Made by a program: the position numbers and the translations under genes
NCBI RefSeq assembly: GCF_000472705.1
Contig: NZ_AXAE01000008.1
Location: 62,001 to 126,000, forward strand
Direction of reading: 5' to 3'
From: Mesorhizobium erdmanii USDA 3471
GTDB taxonomy: Bacteria; Pseudomonadota; Alphaproteobacteria; Rhizobiales; Rhizobiaceae
DNA length: 64,000 nucleotides
In this document: positions 27,240-36,483 of the stretch, in pieces
How the letters are laid out: each line of letters opens with the position of its first letter
How positions within the stretch are numbered: the stretch's first letter is position 1
The notes under the pieces: model-generated
Database searches by the model: none
Told to the model about the DNA's origin: nothing
Seen by the model: the letters and a program-made list of their open reading frames with translations, nothing else

Positions 27240-28652
27240 ATGCCAAAGCGCCTGCTGCGTCCGTCACCGGTTCGCGCGGCGCCGGAAGGAACGACAGTGG
27301 AAGACCGCGACACCGGCGCAGGCGCGTCGGAGGTGGGCGCGTCCAGCGCTTCCCCAGGCCCATCGGGCCCGGGGACAGCCGGTTGGCAGCAACGCCGCCC
27401 GACGGAGCCGCGCTCCGCCGATGGCCAGGCGGGCGACGCGACCCATCACCAGAAGGGCAAGCCCAAGAAGCGGCGCAAGCGACGGCGCGGGCGCAAGGTT
27501 TTCGCGCGCGACGAGGCCCCCCAGGGCAATCGATCGCCAGGCAAGGCGACTGTCCCGGCTTTGGAGGCGAGGCAGCCGGCTGCGCCGGCGATCTCTCCCG
27601 TCGTTCCAGCGCCGCGCCCGGAGCAGGGCACGCGCCGACCGCCAGTGCACGAGCTTCCGGTGTTCGCCGCCCTCGACCTCGGTACCAACAATTGTCGGCT
27701 GCTGGTGGCGGTGCCGACGCGGCATGGCCAGTTCCGCGTCATCGACGCCTTCTCGCGCATCGTCAGGCTGGGCGAGGGGCTCACCGCTAATGGCCGACTC
27801 GGCCAGCCGGCCATGGACCGCGCCGTCGAGGCGCTGAAGATCTGCGGCGACAAATTGCGCAGCCGCAAGATCAGGAAGGCCAGGCTGATCGCCACCGAAG
27901 CCTGCCGCTCGGCCGAAAACGGCGTCGAATTCCTCGAACGCGTCGAGCGCGAGGCCGGCCTGAAGCTCGAGATCATCGACCGCCAGACCGAAGCGCGGCT
28001 GGCGGTGTCCGGCTGCGGCTCGCTGGTCGAGCGCGACACGCAAGGCGTCGTCCTGTTCGATATCGGCGGCGGCTCCTCGGAGATCGCTCTGATCGATCTC
28101 ACCGGCCGCCGTTCGCCTCGGCTCGCCAACCACATCGTCTCGTGGACGTCGCTGCCGGTCGGCGTCGTCTCGTTGGCCGAGCGCTTTGGCGGACGCACGG
28201 TGACGCGCGACACCTTCGCCGCCATGGTCGACGACGTCGCTGGCCGGCTGGCAAGCTTCGACGGCCGCGACCGGCTGAGCCACCTCAAGGCCAGCCCGAA
28301 TTTTCACCTGCTCGGCACCTCCGGCACGGTGACGACGCTCGCCGGCGTTCACCTCGATCTAGAGCGCTACGATCGCCGTCGGGTCGACGGGCTGTGGATG
28401 GATCGCGACAGCGTCGACCGCATGGTCGAGCGGCTGGTCGGCTGGGATTTCCAGCAGCGCTGCGCAAATCCCTGCATTGGTGCCGACCGCGCCGATCTGG
28501 TACTGGCCGGCTGTGCTATCCTCGAAGCGATCCGCGCGGTCTGGCCGTCGGAGCGGCTGCGCGTCGCCGACCGGGGCCTGCGCGAAGGCATATTGAGCGA
28601 GCTGATGGCCGATGACGGCGTCTGGCGCAACGATGGACGTGGCCGTCAATGA
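27240..28652 (+). CDS. Ppx/GppA family phosphatase (exopolyphosphatase-like)
   Basis: A 470-residue protein. The ASKHA phosphatase core begins near residue 140 with [18 protein letters not shown]. It continues with [20 protein letters not shown], the phosphate loop [12 protein letters not shown] and [12 protein letters not shown]. The first 135 residues are a disordered, Pro- and Arg-rich extension with a highly basic block ([15 protein letters not shown]), unusual for the family and a candidate RNA- or polyphosphate-binding tail. An in-frame TGA lies directly upstream of the ATG, so 27240 is the earliest start. Its stop overlaps rlmE by four bases. It hydrolyses polyphosphate and/or pppGpp. 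Upstream, 26961-27239 has nothing recognisable. Confidence 0.9.
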   Translation: MPKRLLRPSPVRAAPEGTTVEDRDTGAGASEVGASSASPGPSGPGTAGWQQRRPTEPRSADGQAGDATHHQKGKPKKRRKRRRGRKVFARDEAPQGNRSPGKATVPALEARQPAAPAISPVVPAPRPEQGTRRPPVHELPVFAALDLGTNNCRLLVAVPTRHGQFRVIDAFSRIVRLGEGLTANGRLGQPAMDRAVEALKICGDKLRSRKIRKARLIATEACRSAENGVEFLERVEREAGLKLEIIDRQTEARLAVSGCGSLVERDTQGVVLFDIGGGSSEIALIDLTGRRSPRLANHIVSWTSLPVGVVSLAERFGGRTVTRDTFAAMVDDVAGRLASFDGRDRLSHLKASPNFHLLGTSGTVTTLAGVHLDLERYDRRRVDGLWMDRDSVDRMVERLVGWDFQQRCANPCIGADRADLVLAGCAILEAIRAVWPSERLRVADRGLREGILSELMADDGVWRNDGRGRQ

Positions 28653-29362
28653 CCAAGAAACCGGAAAACCCAGGCTCCGCCGGCATTCGCGTGCTGAAGA
28701 CGCGGATCAAGAAGAAGAGCGGCCTGAAGGAATCGTCGCGCCGTTGGCTGCAGCGCCACATCAACGATCCCTATGTCCAGCGCTCCAAGGCCGACGGCTA
28801 CCGCTCGCGCGCCGCCTACAAGCTGATCGAGATCGACGACAAGCACCATCTGCTGAAACCCGGCATGAAGGTGATCGATCTCGGTGCCGCTCCCGGCGGC
28901 TGGTGCCAGGTCGCGGCGGCGCGCACGAAATCGACGGCGGAAAATCCGCATGTCGTCGGCATCGACTATCTGGAAATGGATGCCGTGCCTGGCGCGCCGG
29001 TGCTGTTGATGGATTTCCTGGACGCGGATGCGCCTCGCAAGCTGGCCGAGGCGCTGGGCGGGAACCCGGATGTCGTGCTGTCCGACATGGCCGCGCCGAC
29101 CACCGGCCACAAGCGGACAGACCATATCCGCACCATGCACCTTTGCGAGGTGGCGGCCGATTTCGCGCTGTCCGTCCTTAAGCCGGGCGGGCATTTCCTC
29201 GCCAAGACCTTCCAGGGCGGCGCCGAAAACGAGCTGCTCTCGATGCTCAAGAAGAATTTCCGCTCGGTGCACCACGTCAAGCCGCCGGCCTCGCGGGATG
29301 AATCGGTGGAGCTTTATCTATTGGCGAAAGACTTCAAAGGGCGAGAATCGGTCGGAGAGTAG
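28649..29362 (+). CDS. rlmE: 23S rRNA (uridine-2'-O)-methyltransferase RlmE
   Basis: A 237-residue FtsJ/RrmJ methyltransferase. The SAM-binding motif [15 protein letters not shown], the KDKE-type catalytic residues (first Lys in YRSRAAYKL, Asp in VLSDMAAP, Lys in [10 protein letters not shown]) and the C-terminal Glu are present. It 2'-O-methylates the universally conserved U2552 of 23S rRNA. The N-terminal 40 residues are basic and longer than in E. coli, as usual in Rhizobiales. The start overlaps the ppx stop by four bases, indicating an operon. Confidence 0.93.
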   Translation: MTKKPENPGSAGIRVLKTRIKKKSGLKESSRRWLQRHINDPYVQRSKADGYRSRAAYKLIEIDDKHHLLKPGMKVIDLGAAPGGWCQVAAARTKSTAENPHVVGIDYLEMDAVPGAPVLLMDFLDADAPRKLAEALGGNPDVVLSDMAAPTTGHKRTDHIRTMHLCEVAADFALSVLKPGGHFLAKTFQGGAENELLSMLKKNFRSVHHVKPPASRDESVELYLLAKDFKGRESVGE

Positions 29363-29370
29363 CGTTTTCC

Positions 29371-29391
29371 CTTCTCCCCCCGTGGGAGAAG
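29371..29391. terminator. Hairpin between convergent rlmE and MFS genes
   Basis: CTTCTCCC (29371-29378) pairs perfectly with GGGAGAAG (29384-29391) over a five-base loop. There is a TTTT just before it and TTCTCCCGG shortly after. It can serve both converging genes. The same CTTCTCCC/GGGAGAAG core occurs in the repeat after the ppk2 gene, so it may be a remnant of a dispersed element. Confidence 0.5.
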
Positions 29392-29397
29392 CTGCCC

Positions 29398-30819
29398 TCA
29401 TTCTCCCGGAGATCTTACCGGTTCCAGCGCCTTGGGCGTCGTCAGCCTTCCATGGCCGGAGACGGCGTTGCCGGCGTCGGGCGCCAGCCGCATGAACGAA
29501 AGCGATGCCGCAGCCGAGACCGCGGCCACGATGAAGAAGGCGATATGGAAGTCGGCGAGCCGCAGCGGCCCGCCATGGATCGAGGTCGAGACTTCCAGAA
29601 TGCCGCCGGCAAGCGCTACGCCGAGCGCGATCGATAATTGCTGGAACACCGCCGTGATCGGCGTTGCCTTGCTGGTGTCCTCGGCCGACACCTCGGCATA
29701 GGAGAGCGCGTTGACGCCGGTGAAGAACATCGAGCGGATGAAGCCGCCGACCAGTAATATGGCCAGCATCAGTGCGTAAGGCGTCTCTGGCGTGAACAGG
29801 CCGTAGATGGCGATAGATGCAGCCGCGATTAGCGAGCCCCAGACCAGCACCCGGCGGAAACCAACGAGCCGGAAGATCAGCGCGGTGATAAATTTCACGC
29901 CGATGGCGCCGATCGCCGAGACGAAGGTGATCATGCCGGACTGGAACGGCGTTAGCCCGAAACCGATCTGGAACATCAGCGGCAAAAGGAACGGTACCGC
30001 GCCGATACCGATGCGGAACAGGCTGCCGCCAAGCACCGACGAGCGAAACACCTGGTTGCGGAACAGCTCGAGCGCCAGCAATGGGTTTTTGGCGCGGCGC
30101 GCATGCATCAGGTAGAGCGCGCCCGAAATTAGCCCGCCGGCGATTGTGATCAAACCAGTCGCCGGCGGCAGATAGGGCAGGCTGACGACCGACAGGCCAA
30201 ACACCACGCCCGACGCCGCCACGCCGCTCAGCACGAAGCCGATGAAATCGAGCGGCGGCGTCTCCATCGATTCGGTTTCCGGCAGGAAGCGGGTGGCCAG
30301 CCAGATGCCGATCAGGCCGATCGGCACATTGATCAGGAAGATCCAGTGCCAGGTGAAGTAGGTGGTGATGAAGCCGCCGATCGGCGGGCCGACCAGCGGG
30401 CCGACCAGCGCGGGAACGGTCAGCCACGACATGGCGGCGACCAGGTCGCTCTTTGGGGTTGCGCGCACCAGCACCAGCCGTCCGACCGGCGTCATCATGG
30501 CGCCGCCGATACCTTGCAGGAAGCGCGATACCACGAAAGCCGGCAGCGAACCGGAGAGCGCGCAGGCGACCGAACCGGCGATGAACACCGCGATCGCGGC
30601 GCGAAAGACGTTCTTGGCGCCAAAACGGTCAGCCATCCAGCCGCTGATCGGAATGAAGATGGCCAGCGACACCAGATAGGCGGTCAGCGCGAGTTTCAGC
30701 GCGATCGGGCTGGTCTGGATATCGACGGCGATCGCCGGCAGCGATGTCGCGATGACGGTCGAATCCATGTTTTCCATGAAAAGCGCGACCGCCAGGATCA
30801 GCGGAATAATGCGGTTCAA
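29398..30819 (-). CDS. MFS transporter, DHA2 (14-TM drug-efflux) type
   Basis: A 473-residue major facilitator with the DHA2/EmrB signature: ALFMENMDSTVIATSLPAIA in TM1 (motif D1) and then GWMADRFGAKNVF (motif A). It also carries LQGIGGAMMTPVGRLVLVR (motif C region). Roughly 14 hydrophobic segments are present. It probably exports a drug or small organic compound by proton antiport. No adaptor (EmrA) gene is adjacent. It converges with rlmE and is divergent from guaB. Confidence 0.9.
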   Translation of the reverse strand: MNRIIPLILAVALFMENMDSTVIATSLPAIAVDIQTSPIALKLALTAYLVSLAIFIPISGWMADRFGAKNVFRAAIAVFIAGSVACALSGSLPAFVVSRFLQGIGGAMMTPVGRLVLVRATPKSDLVAAMSWLTVPALVGPLVGPPIGGFITTYFTWHWIFLINVPIGLIGIWLATRFLPETESMETPPLDFIGFVLSGVAASGVVFGLSVVSLPYLPPATGLITIAGGLISGALYLMHARRAKNPLLALELFRNQVFRSSVLGGSLFRIGIGAVPFLLPLMFQIGFGLTPFQSGMITFVSAIGAIGVKFITALIFRLVGFRRVLVWGSLIAAASIAIYGLFTPETPYALMLAILLVGGFIRSMFFTGVNALSYAEVSAEDTSKATPITAVFQQLSIALGVALAGGILEVSTSIHGGPLRLADFHIAFFIVAAVSAAASLSFMRLAPDAGNAVSGHGRLTTPKALEPVRSPGE

Positions 30820-31112
30820 CGAACGCGTCCGAATTGGTCAAAAAATTGCATGACGACCGGGGGCGAGCCGACACAAAGGGGCGGTTATCACGCCTTAGGC
30901 CGGATGTCGCATTAATTTGCTGTCACGTTTGTGCGACCGCAACCCTTGGTGGCGGCGCTTAGGGCAACCCCAACACTTTGCGGTGACACGCAATCATCGT
31001 CTTTTCAATCTCATCGCGACGTGTTACCAGCCAGCGCCAATCCTGAAAGGGAAGAAGAGAGTCGGCGCTGCCCATCCTGGTCCAGCGCTTTTCCGCATTC
31101 AAAGGACTGGCC

Positions 31113-32615
31113 ATGGCAAAAATCATCGAAACGTCCACCGGCGCGCTGGCGCTGACCTTTGACGACGTGCTTTTGCAGCCGGGTCATTCCGAGGTCATGC
31201 CTGGCGAAACCGATGTCCGCACCCGCATCGCCGGCGACATCGACCTCAACGTGCCGATCCTCTCCGCCGCCATGGACACCGTCACCGAGGCGCGTCTTGC
31301 CATCGCCATGGCCCAGGCCGGCGGCATCGGCGTCATTCATCGCAATTTCTCACCCGCCGAACAGGCCGAGCAGGTGCGGCAGGTGAAGAAATTCGAATCC
31401 GGCATGGTGGTCAACCCCGTCACCATCGGTCCCGACGCGACGCTCGCCGATGCGCTTGCGCTGATGCGCGGCAATGGTATTTCCGGCATTCCCGTGGTCG
31501 AGAATGGCGGCACCGGCGGCCACACGGTCGGTCGTTTGGTCGGCATCCTGACCAATCGCGACGTACGCTTTGCCTCCGACCCGGCGCAAAAGGTCTACGA
31601 ATTGATGACCCGTGAGAACCTGATCACGGTCAAGGAGAATGTCGACCAGGACGAGGCCAAGCGGCTTCTGCACCAGCACCGGATCGAGAAGCTTGTCGTC
31701 GTCGACAAGAAGGGCAATTGCGTCGGCCTGATCACCGTCAAGGATATCGAGAAGTCGCAACTCAACCCGCACGCCACCAAGGATGCGCAGGGACGTCTGC
31801 GCGCGGCAGCCGCCACCAGCGTCGGCGACGACGGTTTCGAGCGCGCCGAGCGCCTGATCGATGCCGGTGTCGACCTTCTGGTCATCGACACCGCGCACGG
31901 CCACTCGCAGCGCGTTCTCGACGCGGTCACGCGCGCGAAAAAGCTTTCCAACTCGGTTCGCATCCTGGCCGGCAATGTCGCGACCGCCGAAGGCACGCAG
32001 GCGCTGATCGACGCCGGCGCCGACGCCGTCAAGGTCGGCATCGGCCCGGGCTCGATCTGCACCACCCGCATCGTTGCCGGCGTCGGCGTGCCGCAGCTTT
32101 CGGCCATCATGTCGGCGGTCGAGACGGCGCACAAATCGGGTGTGTCGGTGATTGCCGATGGCGGCATCAAATATTCCGGCGATCTCGCCAAGGCGCTCGC
32201 CGCCGGCGCCAGCGCCGCCATGATCGGCTCGCTGCTGGCCGGTACCGACGAGAGCCCGGGCGAGGTCTATCTGCACCAGGGCCGCTCCTTCAAGGCCTAT
32301 CGCGGCATGGGCTCCGTCGGCGCCATGGCGCGCGGCTCGGCCGATCGCTACTTCCAGGCCGAGGTGCGCGACACCCTGAAACTGGTGCCGGAAGGCATTG
32401 AAGGCCAGGTTCCCTACAAAGGACCTGTGTCTGGCGTGCTGCACCAGCTTGCGGGCGGGCTAAAAGCCGCTATGGGTTATGTCGGTGGCCGCGACCTTGC
32501 CGATTTCCGTGAACGCGCCACCTTTGTGCGCATATCCAACGCCGGACTTCGTGAAAGCCACGCCCATGACGTCACGATTACCCGCGAAAGCCCGAACTAT
32601 CCCGGCGGAGCCTGA
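31113..32615 (+). CDS. guaB: IMP dehydrogenase
   Basis: A 500-residue IMPDH, full length. Readable landmarks are [26 protein letters not shown], a CBS-domain pair inserted at about residues 95-215, the catalytic loop [11 protein letters not shown], and the IMP-binding [10 protein letters not shown]. It oxidises IMP to XMP, the first committed step of GMP synthesis. RBS GGACTGG precedes the ATG. The 293-base upstream gap (30820-31112) shows no clear structure, only an AT-rich stretch near the divergent transporter start. Confidence 0.96.
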   Translation: MAKIIETSTGALALTFDDVLLQPGHSEVMPGETDVRTRIAGDIDLNVPILSAAMDTVTEARLAIAMAQAGGIGVIHRNFSPAEQAEQVRQVKKFESGMVVNPVTIGPDATLADALALMRGNGISGIPVVENGGTGGHTVGRLVGILTNRDVRFASDPAQKVYELMTRENLITVKENVDQDEAKRLLHQHRIEKLVVVDKKGNCVGLITVKDIEKSQLNPHATKDAQGRLRAAAATSVGDDGFERAERLIDAGVDLLVIDTAHGHSQRVLDAVTRAKKLSNSVRILAGNVATAEGTQALIDAGADAVKVGIGPGSICTTRIVAGVGVPQLSAIMSAVETAHKSGVSVIADGGIKYSGDLAKALAAGASAAMIGSLLAGTDESPGEVYLHQGRSFKAYRGMGSVGAMARGSADRYFQAEVRDTLKLVPEGIEGQVPYKGPVSGVLHQLAGGLKAAMGYVGGRDLADFRERATFVRISNAGLRESHAHDVTITRESPNYPGGA

Positions 32616-32646
32616 ACAATACGGGCTCGGGCGGAGCCTGACGGCG

Positions 32647-33189
32647 ATGATCCTGCGGCTGTCGCGACACGCGGGTGCATTGTGTTTCCTGTCGGCGGCG
32701 GTCTTCATCGCCATGACGCTGCTGGAATTCTTTTATTTCCGTCAGTTGAGCGGCGGTCTGCCGTCGCTCGACATGCGCTATTTCGGCTTCACGCCCGACG
32801 AAGGCATGGCGTGGCTGACGGCACTTGGCAGACGTGGCGGCGAGATCATTCTGGTCTGGCATTATCTGACCTTCGATCTCCTGTTCCCGGCGCTGCTGTC
32901 GCTGACCTTGGTGAGCCTGATCCTGGCAACCGGCCGGCGTCTGGAGAATTTCCGCGTGCTTCCCGGGCAGGTGCAGTCGATCTTCGCGCTGGTGCTGGTG
33001 CTGCCCTACATGCTTGCCGACTATGCCCAGAACATCGCCGTGGCGCGCCTTCTGTCCGATTTCCTGTCGGCCAACCCGGATTCGCTGTCTTTCGCCTCGG
33101 CTCTGACCGTCACCAAATTCGCGCTTCTCGCCATTCCTGTGGTCGTCATCGCCACTTTCTGGCTGATGGGCCTGAGACGCCAGGCTTGA
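32647..33189 (+). CDS. Hypothetical integral membrane protein
   Basis: A 180-residue protein with four strong hydrophobic segments (starting at AGALCFLSAAVF, LFPALLSLTLVSLI, IFALVLVLPYML and KFALLAIPVVVIATFW). No family is recognised with certainty. I use the ATG at 32647, with GGAG ten bases upstream, which avoids overlap with guaB. An ATG at 32566 in the same frame would overlap guaB by 50 bases and its extra residues look like a shadow. It lies between guaB and a MAPEG gene on the same strand. Confidence 0.7.
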   Translation: MILRLSRHAGALCFLSAAVFIAMTLLEFFYFRQLSGGLPSLDMRYFGFTPDEGMAWLTALGRRGGEIILVWHYLTFDLLFPALLSLTLVSLILATGRRLENFRVLPGQVQSIFALVLVLPYMLADYAQNIAVARLLSDFLSANPDSLSFASALTVTKFALLAIPVVVIATFWLMGLRRQA

Positions 33190-33214
33190 TGTCAGGCAGG
33201 GAAGAGGGAACTTC

Positions 33215-33634
33215 ATGAACCAGACGACGATCTTCTGGCCTGTTCTGGCCCATGTCCTGCTGATTTACATCGTTTATGGCGTGCTGGGCCGGCGCAGATA
33301 TGTCGCCGTCAAGTCGGGCGAAGCCAAGGTCGGTCAATACAAGGTACGTTCGACCGAACCGGCGTCCTGCGTCACCGTCGCCAGCAATCTCAGCAACCAG
33401 TTCGAACTGCCGGTGCTTTTCTATGTGCTGTGCTTGACACTGCACGTCACCAACGGCGTCAACTATCTGACCCTGGCGCTGATGTGGATCTTTGTCGCCA
33501 CTCGCTATTTCCACGCCTGGGCTCACCTGACCGGCAACAATCTGCGGCTGCGCAGCCGCTTTTTCTTCGCGGGCGCGGTGGTGCTGGCGCTGGCCTGGAT
33601 CTGGTTCGCGCTGCATCTGCTCGGGGTGGTTTGA
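33215..33634 (+). CDS. MAPEG family protein
   Basis: A 139-residue four-helix membrane protein. The layout and the FELPVLFYVLCLTLHVTN and TRYFHAWAHLTGNN segments fit the MAPEG superfamily (membrane-associated eicosanoid/glutathione metabolism). Bacterial members have varied or unknown activities, so only the family is claimed. AGGGAA precedes the ATG at seven bases. It starts 25 bases after the preceding membrane-protein gene and is probably cotranscribed. Confidence 0.82.
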   Translation: MNQTTIFWPVLAHVLLIYIVYGVLGRRRYVAVKSGEAKVGQYKVRSTEPASCVTVASNLSNQFELPVLFYVLCLTLHVTNGVNYLTLALMWIFVATRYFHAWAHLTGNNLRLRSRFFFAGAVVLALAWIWFALHLLGVV

Positions 33635-33643
33635 GCGGTCATT

Positions 33644-33668
33644 GCCCGCTCCGCAAGGCGGGGCGGGC
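33644..33668. terminator. GC-rich hairpin between convergent genes
   Basis: GCCCGCTCCGC (33644-33654) pairs with GCGGGGCGGGC (33658-33668), 11 positions with a single T-G wobble, loop AAG. There is no T-run, so it could stall polymerase only weakly, but it lies exactly between the MAPEG and rnd stops. Confidence 0.45.
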
Positions 33669-33674
33669 ATGTCG

Positions 33675-34826
33675 CTACAGATCGAACACCGCGATCTTGC
33701 GCTTGTCGAATTTTATCCCGATCTCGCCGCGCACCAGTTTCAGCGCCTGTTCGCCGAACACCGCGCGCCGCCAGCCTTGCAGCGCCGGCACATCGGCTTC
33801 CTCCCCCTCGGCCGCGATGCGGTCGATATCGTCGCTGGAGGCGAGCACTTTCGACGCCACCCCCTGCTTTTCGGCGACGATCCTGAGCAGCACTTTCAAC
33901 AGTTCCGCCGCGGCGCTCGAGCCCTCGGGCGGCTGGAAATTCTTCGGCAGCTTCGGCATCTGCTCCTTGGGCAGCGCCAGCGCCGTGTTGACCGCCGCAA
34001 GCAGGGCCGTCGCCGTCGAGGAGCGCTCCCAGCCCTTGGGCGTGGTGCGCAGCTTGGCAAGGGCCGCCGCGTCGCGCGGAGCCTGCTGCGCCACCTCGTA
34101 GATCGCGTCGTCCTTGAGTACGCGTCCGCGCGGCACGTCGCGCTCGCGCGCTTCGCGCTCGCGCCATGCAGCCACGGCCTGAACGATGGCCAATTCCTGA
34201 GGCTTGCGCAGCCGCATCTTCAGCCGCTTCCAGGCATCTTCGGGGTGCGGATCGTAGGTCTCGCGCGAGGTCAGGACGTCCATCTCCTCGTTCAGCCAGT
34301 GGGCGCGATCCTCCCGTTTCAATTCGGCATTGAGGTGCCGATAGACCTCGATCAGATGGGTAACGTCGGCCAGGGCGTAGTCGAGCTGCTTGTCGGACAA
34401 CGGCCGGTGGCGCCAGTCGGTGAAGCGCGACGACTTGTCGAGCCGCGCACCGGTGATGCGCTGCACCAGCTGGTCGTAGGAAACGCTGTCGCCGAAGCCG
34501 CAGACCATCGCCGCGACCTGCGTGTCGAACACCGGATGCGGAACGAGATCGCCGAGATGGACGATGATTTCGATGTCCTGCCGGGCGGCATGGAAGACTT
34601 TCACCACCGCCTCGTTGGCCATCAGCCTGAAGAAGGGCTTCAGGTCGATGTCCGGCGACAACGGATCGATCAGCGCCGTCACGCCGGGGGCCGCCATCTG
34701 GATCAGGCACAGGATCGGCCAGAAGGTCGTTTCGCGGATGAACTCGGTATCGACGGTAACGAAATCCGACTTTTCGAAAGCGGCGAGAACGGTCTCGAGT
34801 TCTTTCTGGGTGGTGATGACGTGCAT
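33675..34826 (-). CDS. rnd: Ribonuclease D
   Basis: A 383-residue 3'-5' exoribonuclease. The DEDD catalytic residues are in VTVDTEFIRE (Asp, Glu), FHAARQDIEI (Asp) and LDYALADVTHL (Tyr, Asp). An HRDC domain lies near residues 210-285, followed by a second HRDC-like part. RNase D trims tRNA 3' ends. The ATG at 34826 is preferred to a TTG one codon earlier. The gene is separated from the MFS gene upstream by 75 bases, without an obvious promoter. Confidence 0.93.
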   Translation of the reverse strand: MHVITTQKELETVLAAFEKSDFVTVDTEFIRETTFWPILCLIQMAAPGVTALIDPLSPDIDLKPFFRLMANEAVVKVFHAARQDIEIIVHLGDLVPHPVFDTQVAAMVCGFGDSVSYDQLVQRITGARLDKSSRFTDWRHRPLSDKQLDYALADVTHLIEVYRHLNAELKREDRAHWLNEEMDVLTSRETYDPHPEDAWKRLKMRLRKPQELAIVQAVAAWREREARERDVPRGRVLKDDAIYEVAQQAPRDAAALAKLRTTPKGWERSSTATALLAAVNTALALPKEQMPKLPKNFQPPEGSSAAAELLKVLLRIVAEKQGVASKVLASSDDIDRIAAEGEEADVPALQGWRRAVFGEQALKLVRGEIGIKFDKRKIAVFDL

Positions 34827-34901
34827 CAAATCGCTTTTGGCAGGAGTAAGGTCTTCCTAGATTTCAGCCGGGGAGGCTTTCGTCAAGCTTTGGCCCCGCC
34901 A

Positions 34902-36146
34902 TCATGAGCTTCCTGGGCCGTCCGAATCACCATTCCGCCTCGCCAGCCGCGCGAAAACCGTGGAAGTGCGCAGCAGCGCGGTGAAACGGCTGCGCCTGCC
35001 CGCGGGCACGCCCGAACGCGCCTGCATGCGGTAGAGGATGACGGCGATGAAAATCGCATAGACCATGGCGCTGAACACGAAGAGGGCGCTCGGCCCGAAA
35101 TGCTGCATTACCGTTGACGCGGCGAAAGGGCCGCCGATGGCGCCGAAGGAATAGAATAGCATCAGCGCCGCATTGATCAGCACAAACTCGCCGGTGTCGG
35201 CGCGGTCGTTGGAATGTGCCGCCGACAGCGAATAGAGCGGCATGGCGAAACAGCCGAAGATGAAGATGATGACGAAATTGAGCAGCGGGTTGCTGCCGGC
35301 GATGAACACCAGCGCTAAGGCCGAGAGCATCGCGCAGCACGTCGTCATCAACAGCACCCGGCGCCGATCCCAGCGGTCGGAGAGGTAGCCTAGCGGATAC
35401 TGGATGATGGCGCCGCCGAAGATTCCGACGCTGACAAAGGTGACGACATCGGCAACCGACATGCCGATCTGCTCGGCATAGACCGGCGACAGCGTGCGAA
35501 AGGCGCTGTTCGTGACGCCCACGGCAATGCAGCCGAAGCAGCCGAGCGGCGAGATACGCCAGACGCGCGCGAGGTCGAGTTTGACCTCCTCCGGTGGAGT
35601 CGGGTTGGAACGGTCGCCGAGCGAGACCGGCACCAGCGATAGCGTAATCATGATCGACATGATGGCGAAGATGGTGAAGCCGCCGGCGCCGAAGACCGGG
35701 ATCAGGAACTGCGCGCCGGTGACCGAGCCGGTATCGACCATCCGGTAGATCGCCAGCACGCGGGCGCGGTCCTTGTTGGTGACGCCGGAATTCAGCCAGC
35801 TCTCGACGATGGTGAACAGCCCGGCGAAACAGAAGCCGCCGGCAAAACGCACCGCGCACCACATCCACGGATCGAGGACCAGAACCAGCAGCAAGGTGCC
35901 GACCGAGGCGATCGCGGCAAGCGCCGAAAACGCCCTGATATGGCCGACCGCTTTCATCATGCGGGTGATGGCAAGGCAGCCGAGCAGGAAGCCGGCGAAA
36001 TAGAAGGTCCCCATCAGGCCGATGTCGGAAGCGGCAAACCCCTCCTGCGCGCCTCGTAGCGCAATGAGCGTGCTCTGTAGCCCATTGCCGCCGAGCAGGA
36101 TGCCTGCGGCGAGAAGAAGCGGGATCAGCGGGCGGATGGAGGACAT
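34902..36146 (-). CDS. MFS transporter (YcaD-like)
   Basis: A 414-residue, 12-TM major facilitator. The N-terminus (LLLAAGILLGGNGLQSTLIALRG), YFAGFLLGCLAITRMM and FTIVESWLNSG match the YcaD/DHA1-like subgroup of uncharacterised transporters. Motif A in the second half reads YPLGYLSDRWDRRRVL. The C-terminal 40 residues are Arg/Ser-rich and not conserved. The substrate is unknown. It diverges from aspS. Confidence 0.88.
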   Translation of the reverse strand: MSSIRPLIPLLLAAGILLGGNGLQSTLIALRGAQEGFAASDIGLMGTFYFAGFLLGCLAITRMMKAVGHIRAFSALAAIASVGTLLLVLVLDPWMWCAVRFAGGFCFAGLFTIVESWLNSGVTNKDRARVLAIYRMVDTGSVTGAQFLIPVFGAGGFTIFAIMSIMITLSLVPVSLGDRSNPTPPEEVKLDLARVWRISPLGCFGCIAVGVTNSAFRTLSPVYAEQIGMSVADVVTFVSVGIFGGAIIQYPLGYLSDRWDRRRVLLMTTCCAMLSALALVFIAGSNPLLNFVIIFIFGCFAMPLYSLSAAHSNDRADTGEFVLINAALMLFYSFGAIGGPFAASTVMQHFGPSALFVFSAMVYAIFIAVILYRMQARSGVPAGRRSRFTALLRTSTVFARLARRNGDSDGPGSS

Positions 36147-36483
36147 GAAAAGAGGCGATCACGTATCGGTGATCCCTTCTTGAACCATTGCCACGATCAA
36201 CGCCAGCGGCAATGTTGCCGGCAAAATCCTTTGCCGAAGCTAACGCATCGATCAGTCCGACCAATTGGTCAGAGGATGGTGGCGCATGAGGTTGGGTGAC
36301 TGGACGTTGCGTGACTGGCGAACCCGCATTGGCTCGATGAGGCCAGGGGCGCGGGTGGGGTGAGAGACAGGCATGGGCGCTCGCCTTGACAAATCCGGCC
36401 TCTCATGCGCTTTTCGCGCAAATTTTGGGCCGGGCTTTGATGCTTCGGCCGCAACCCAGCACCCCGGACTTGTACCTATGACC
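36147..36483. promoter_or_regulatory. Divergent gap upstream of aspS
   Basis: A 337-base gap. A perfect 12-base palindrome GACCAATTGGTC lies at 36259-36270 and is the only conspicuous candidate operator. A direct repeat of TGACTGG occurs around 36297-36323. I see no tRNA-like T-box or other aminoacylation sensor, which would be unexpected in this group anyway. An ORF continuing upstream from aspS to 36373 has no family support. Confidence 0.4.

Noticed and set aside
31350..32444. Minus-strand frame opposite guaB
   Set aside because: Antisense shadow; guaB is complete.
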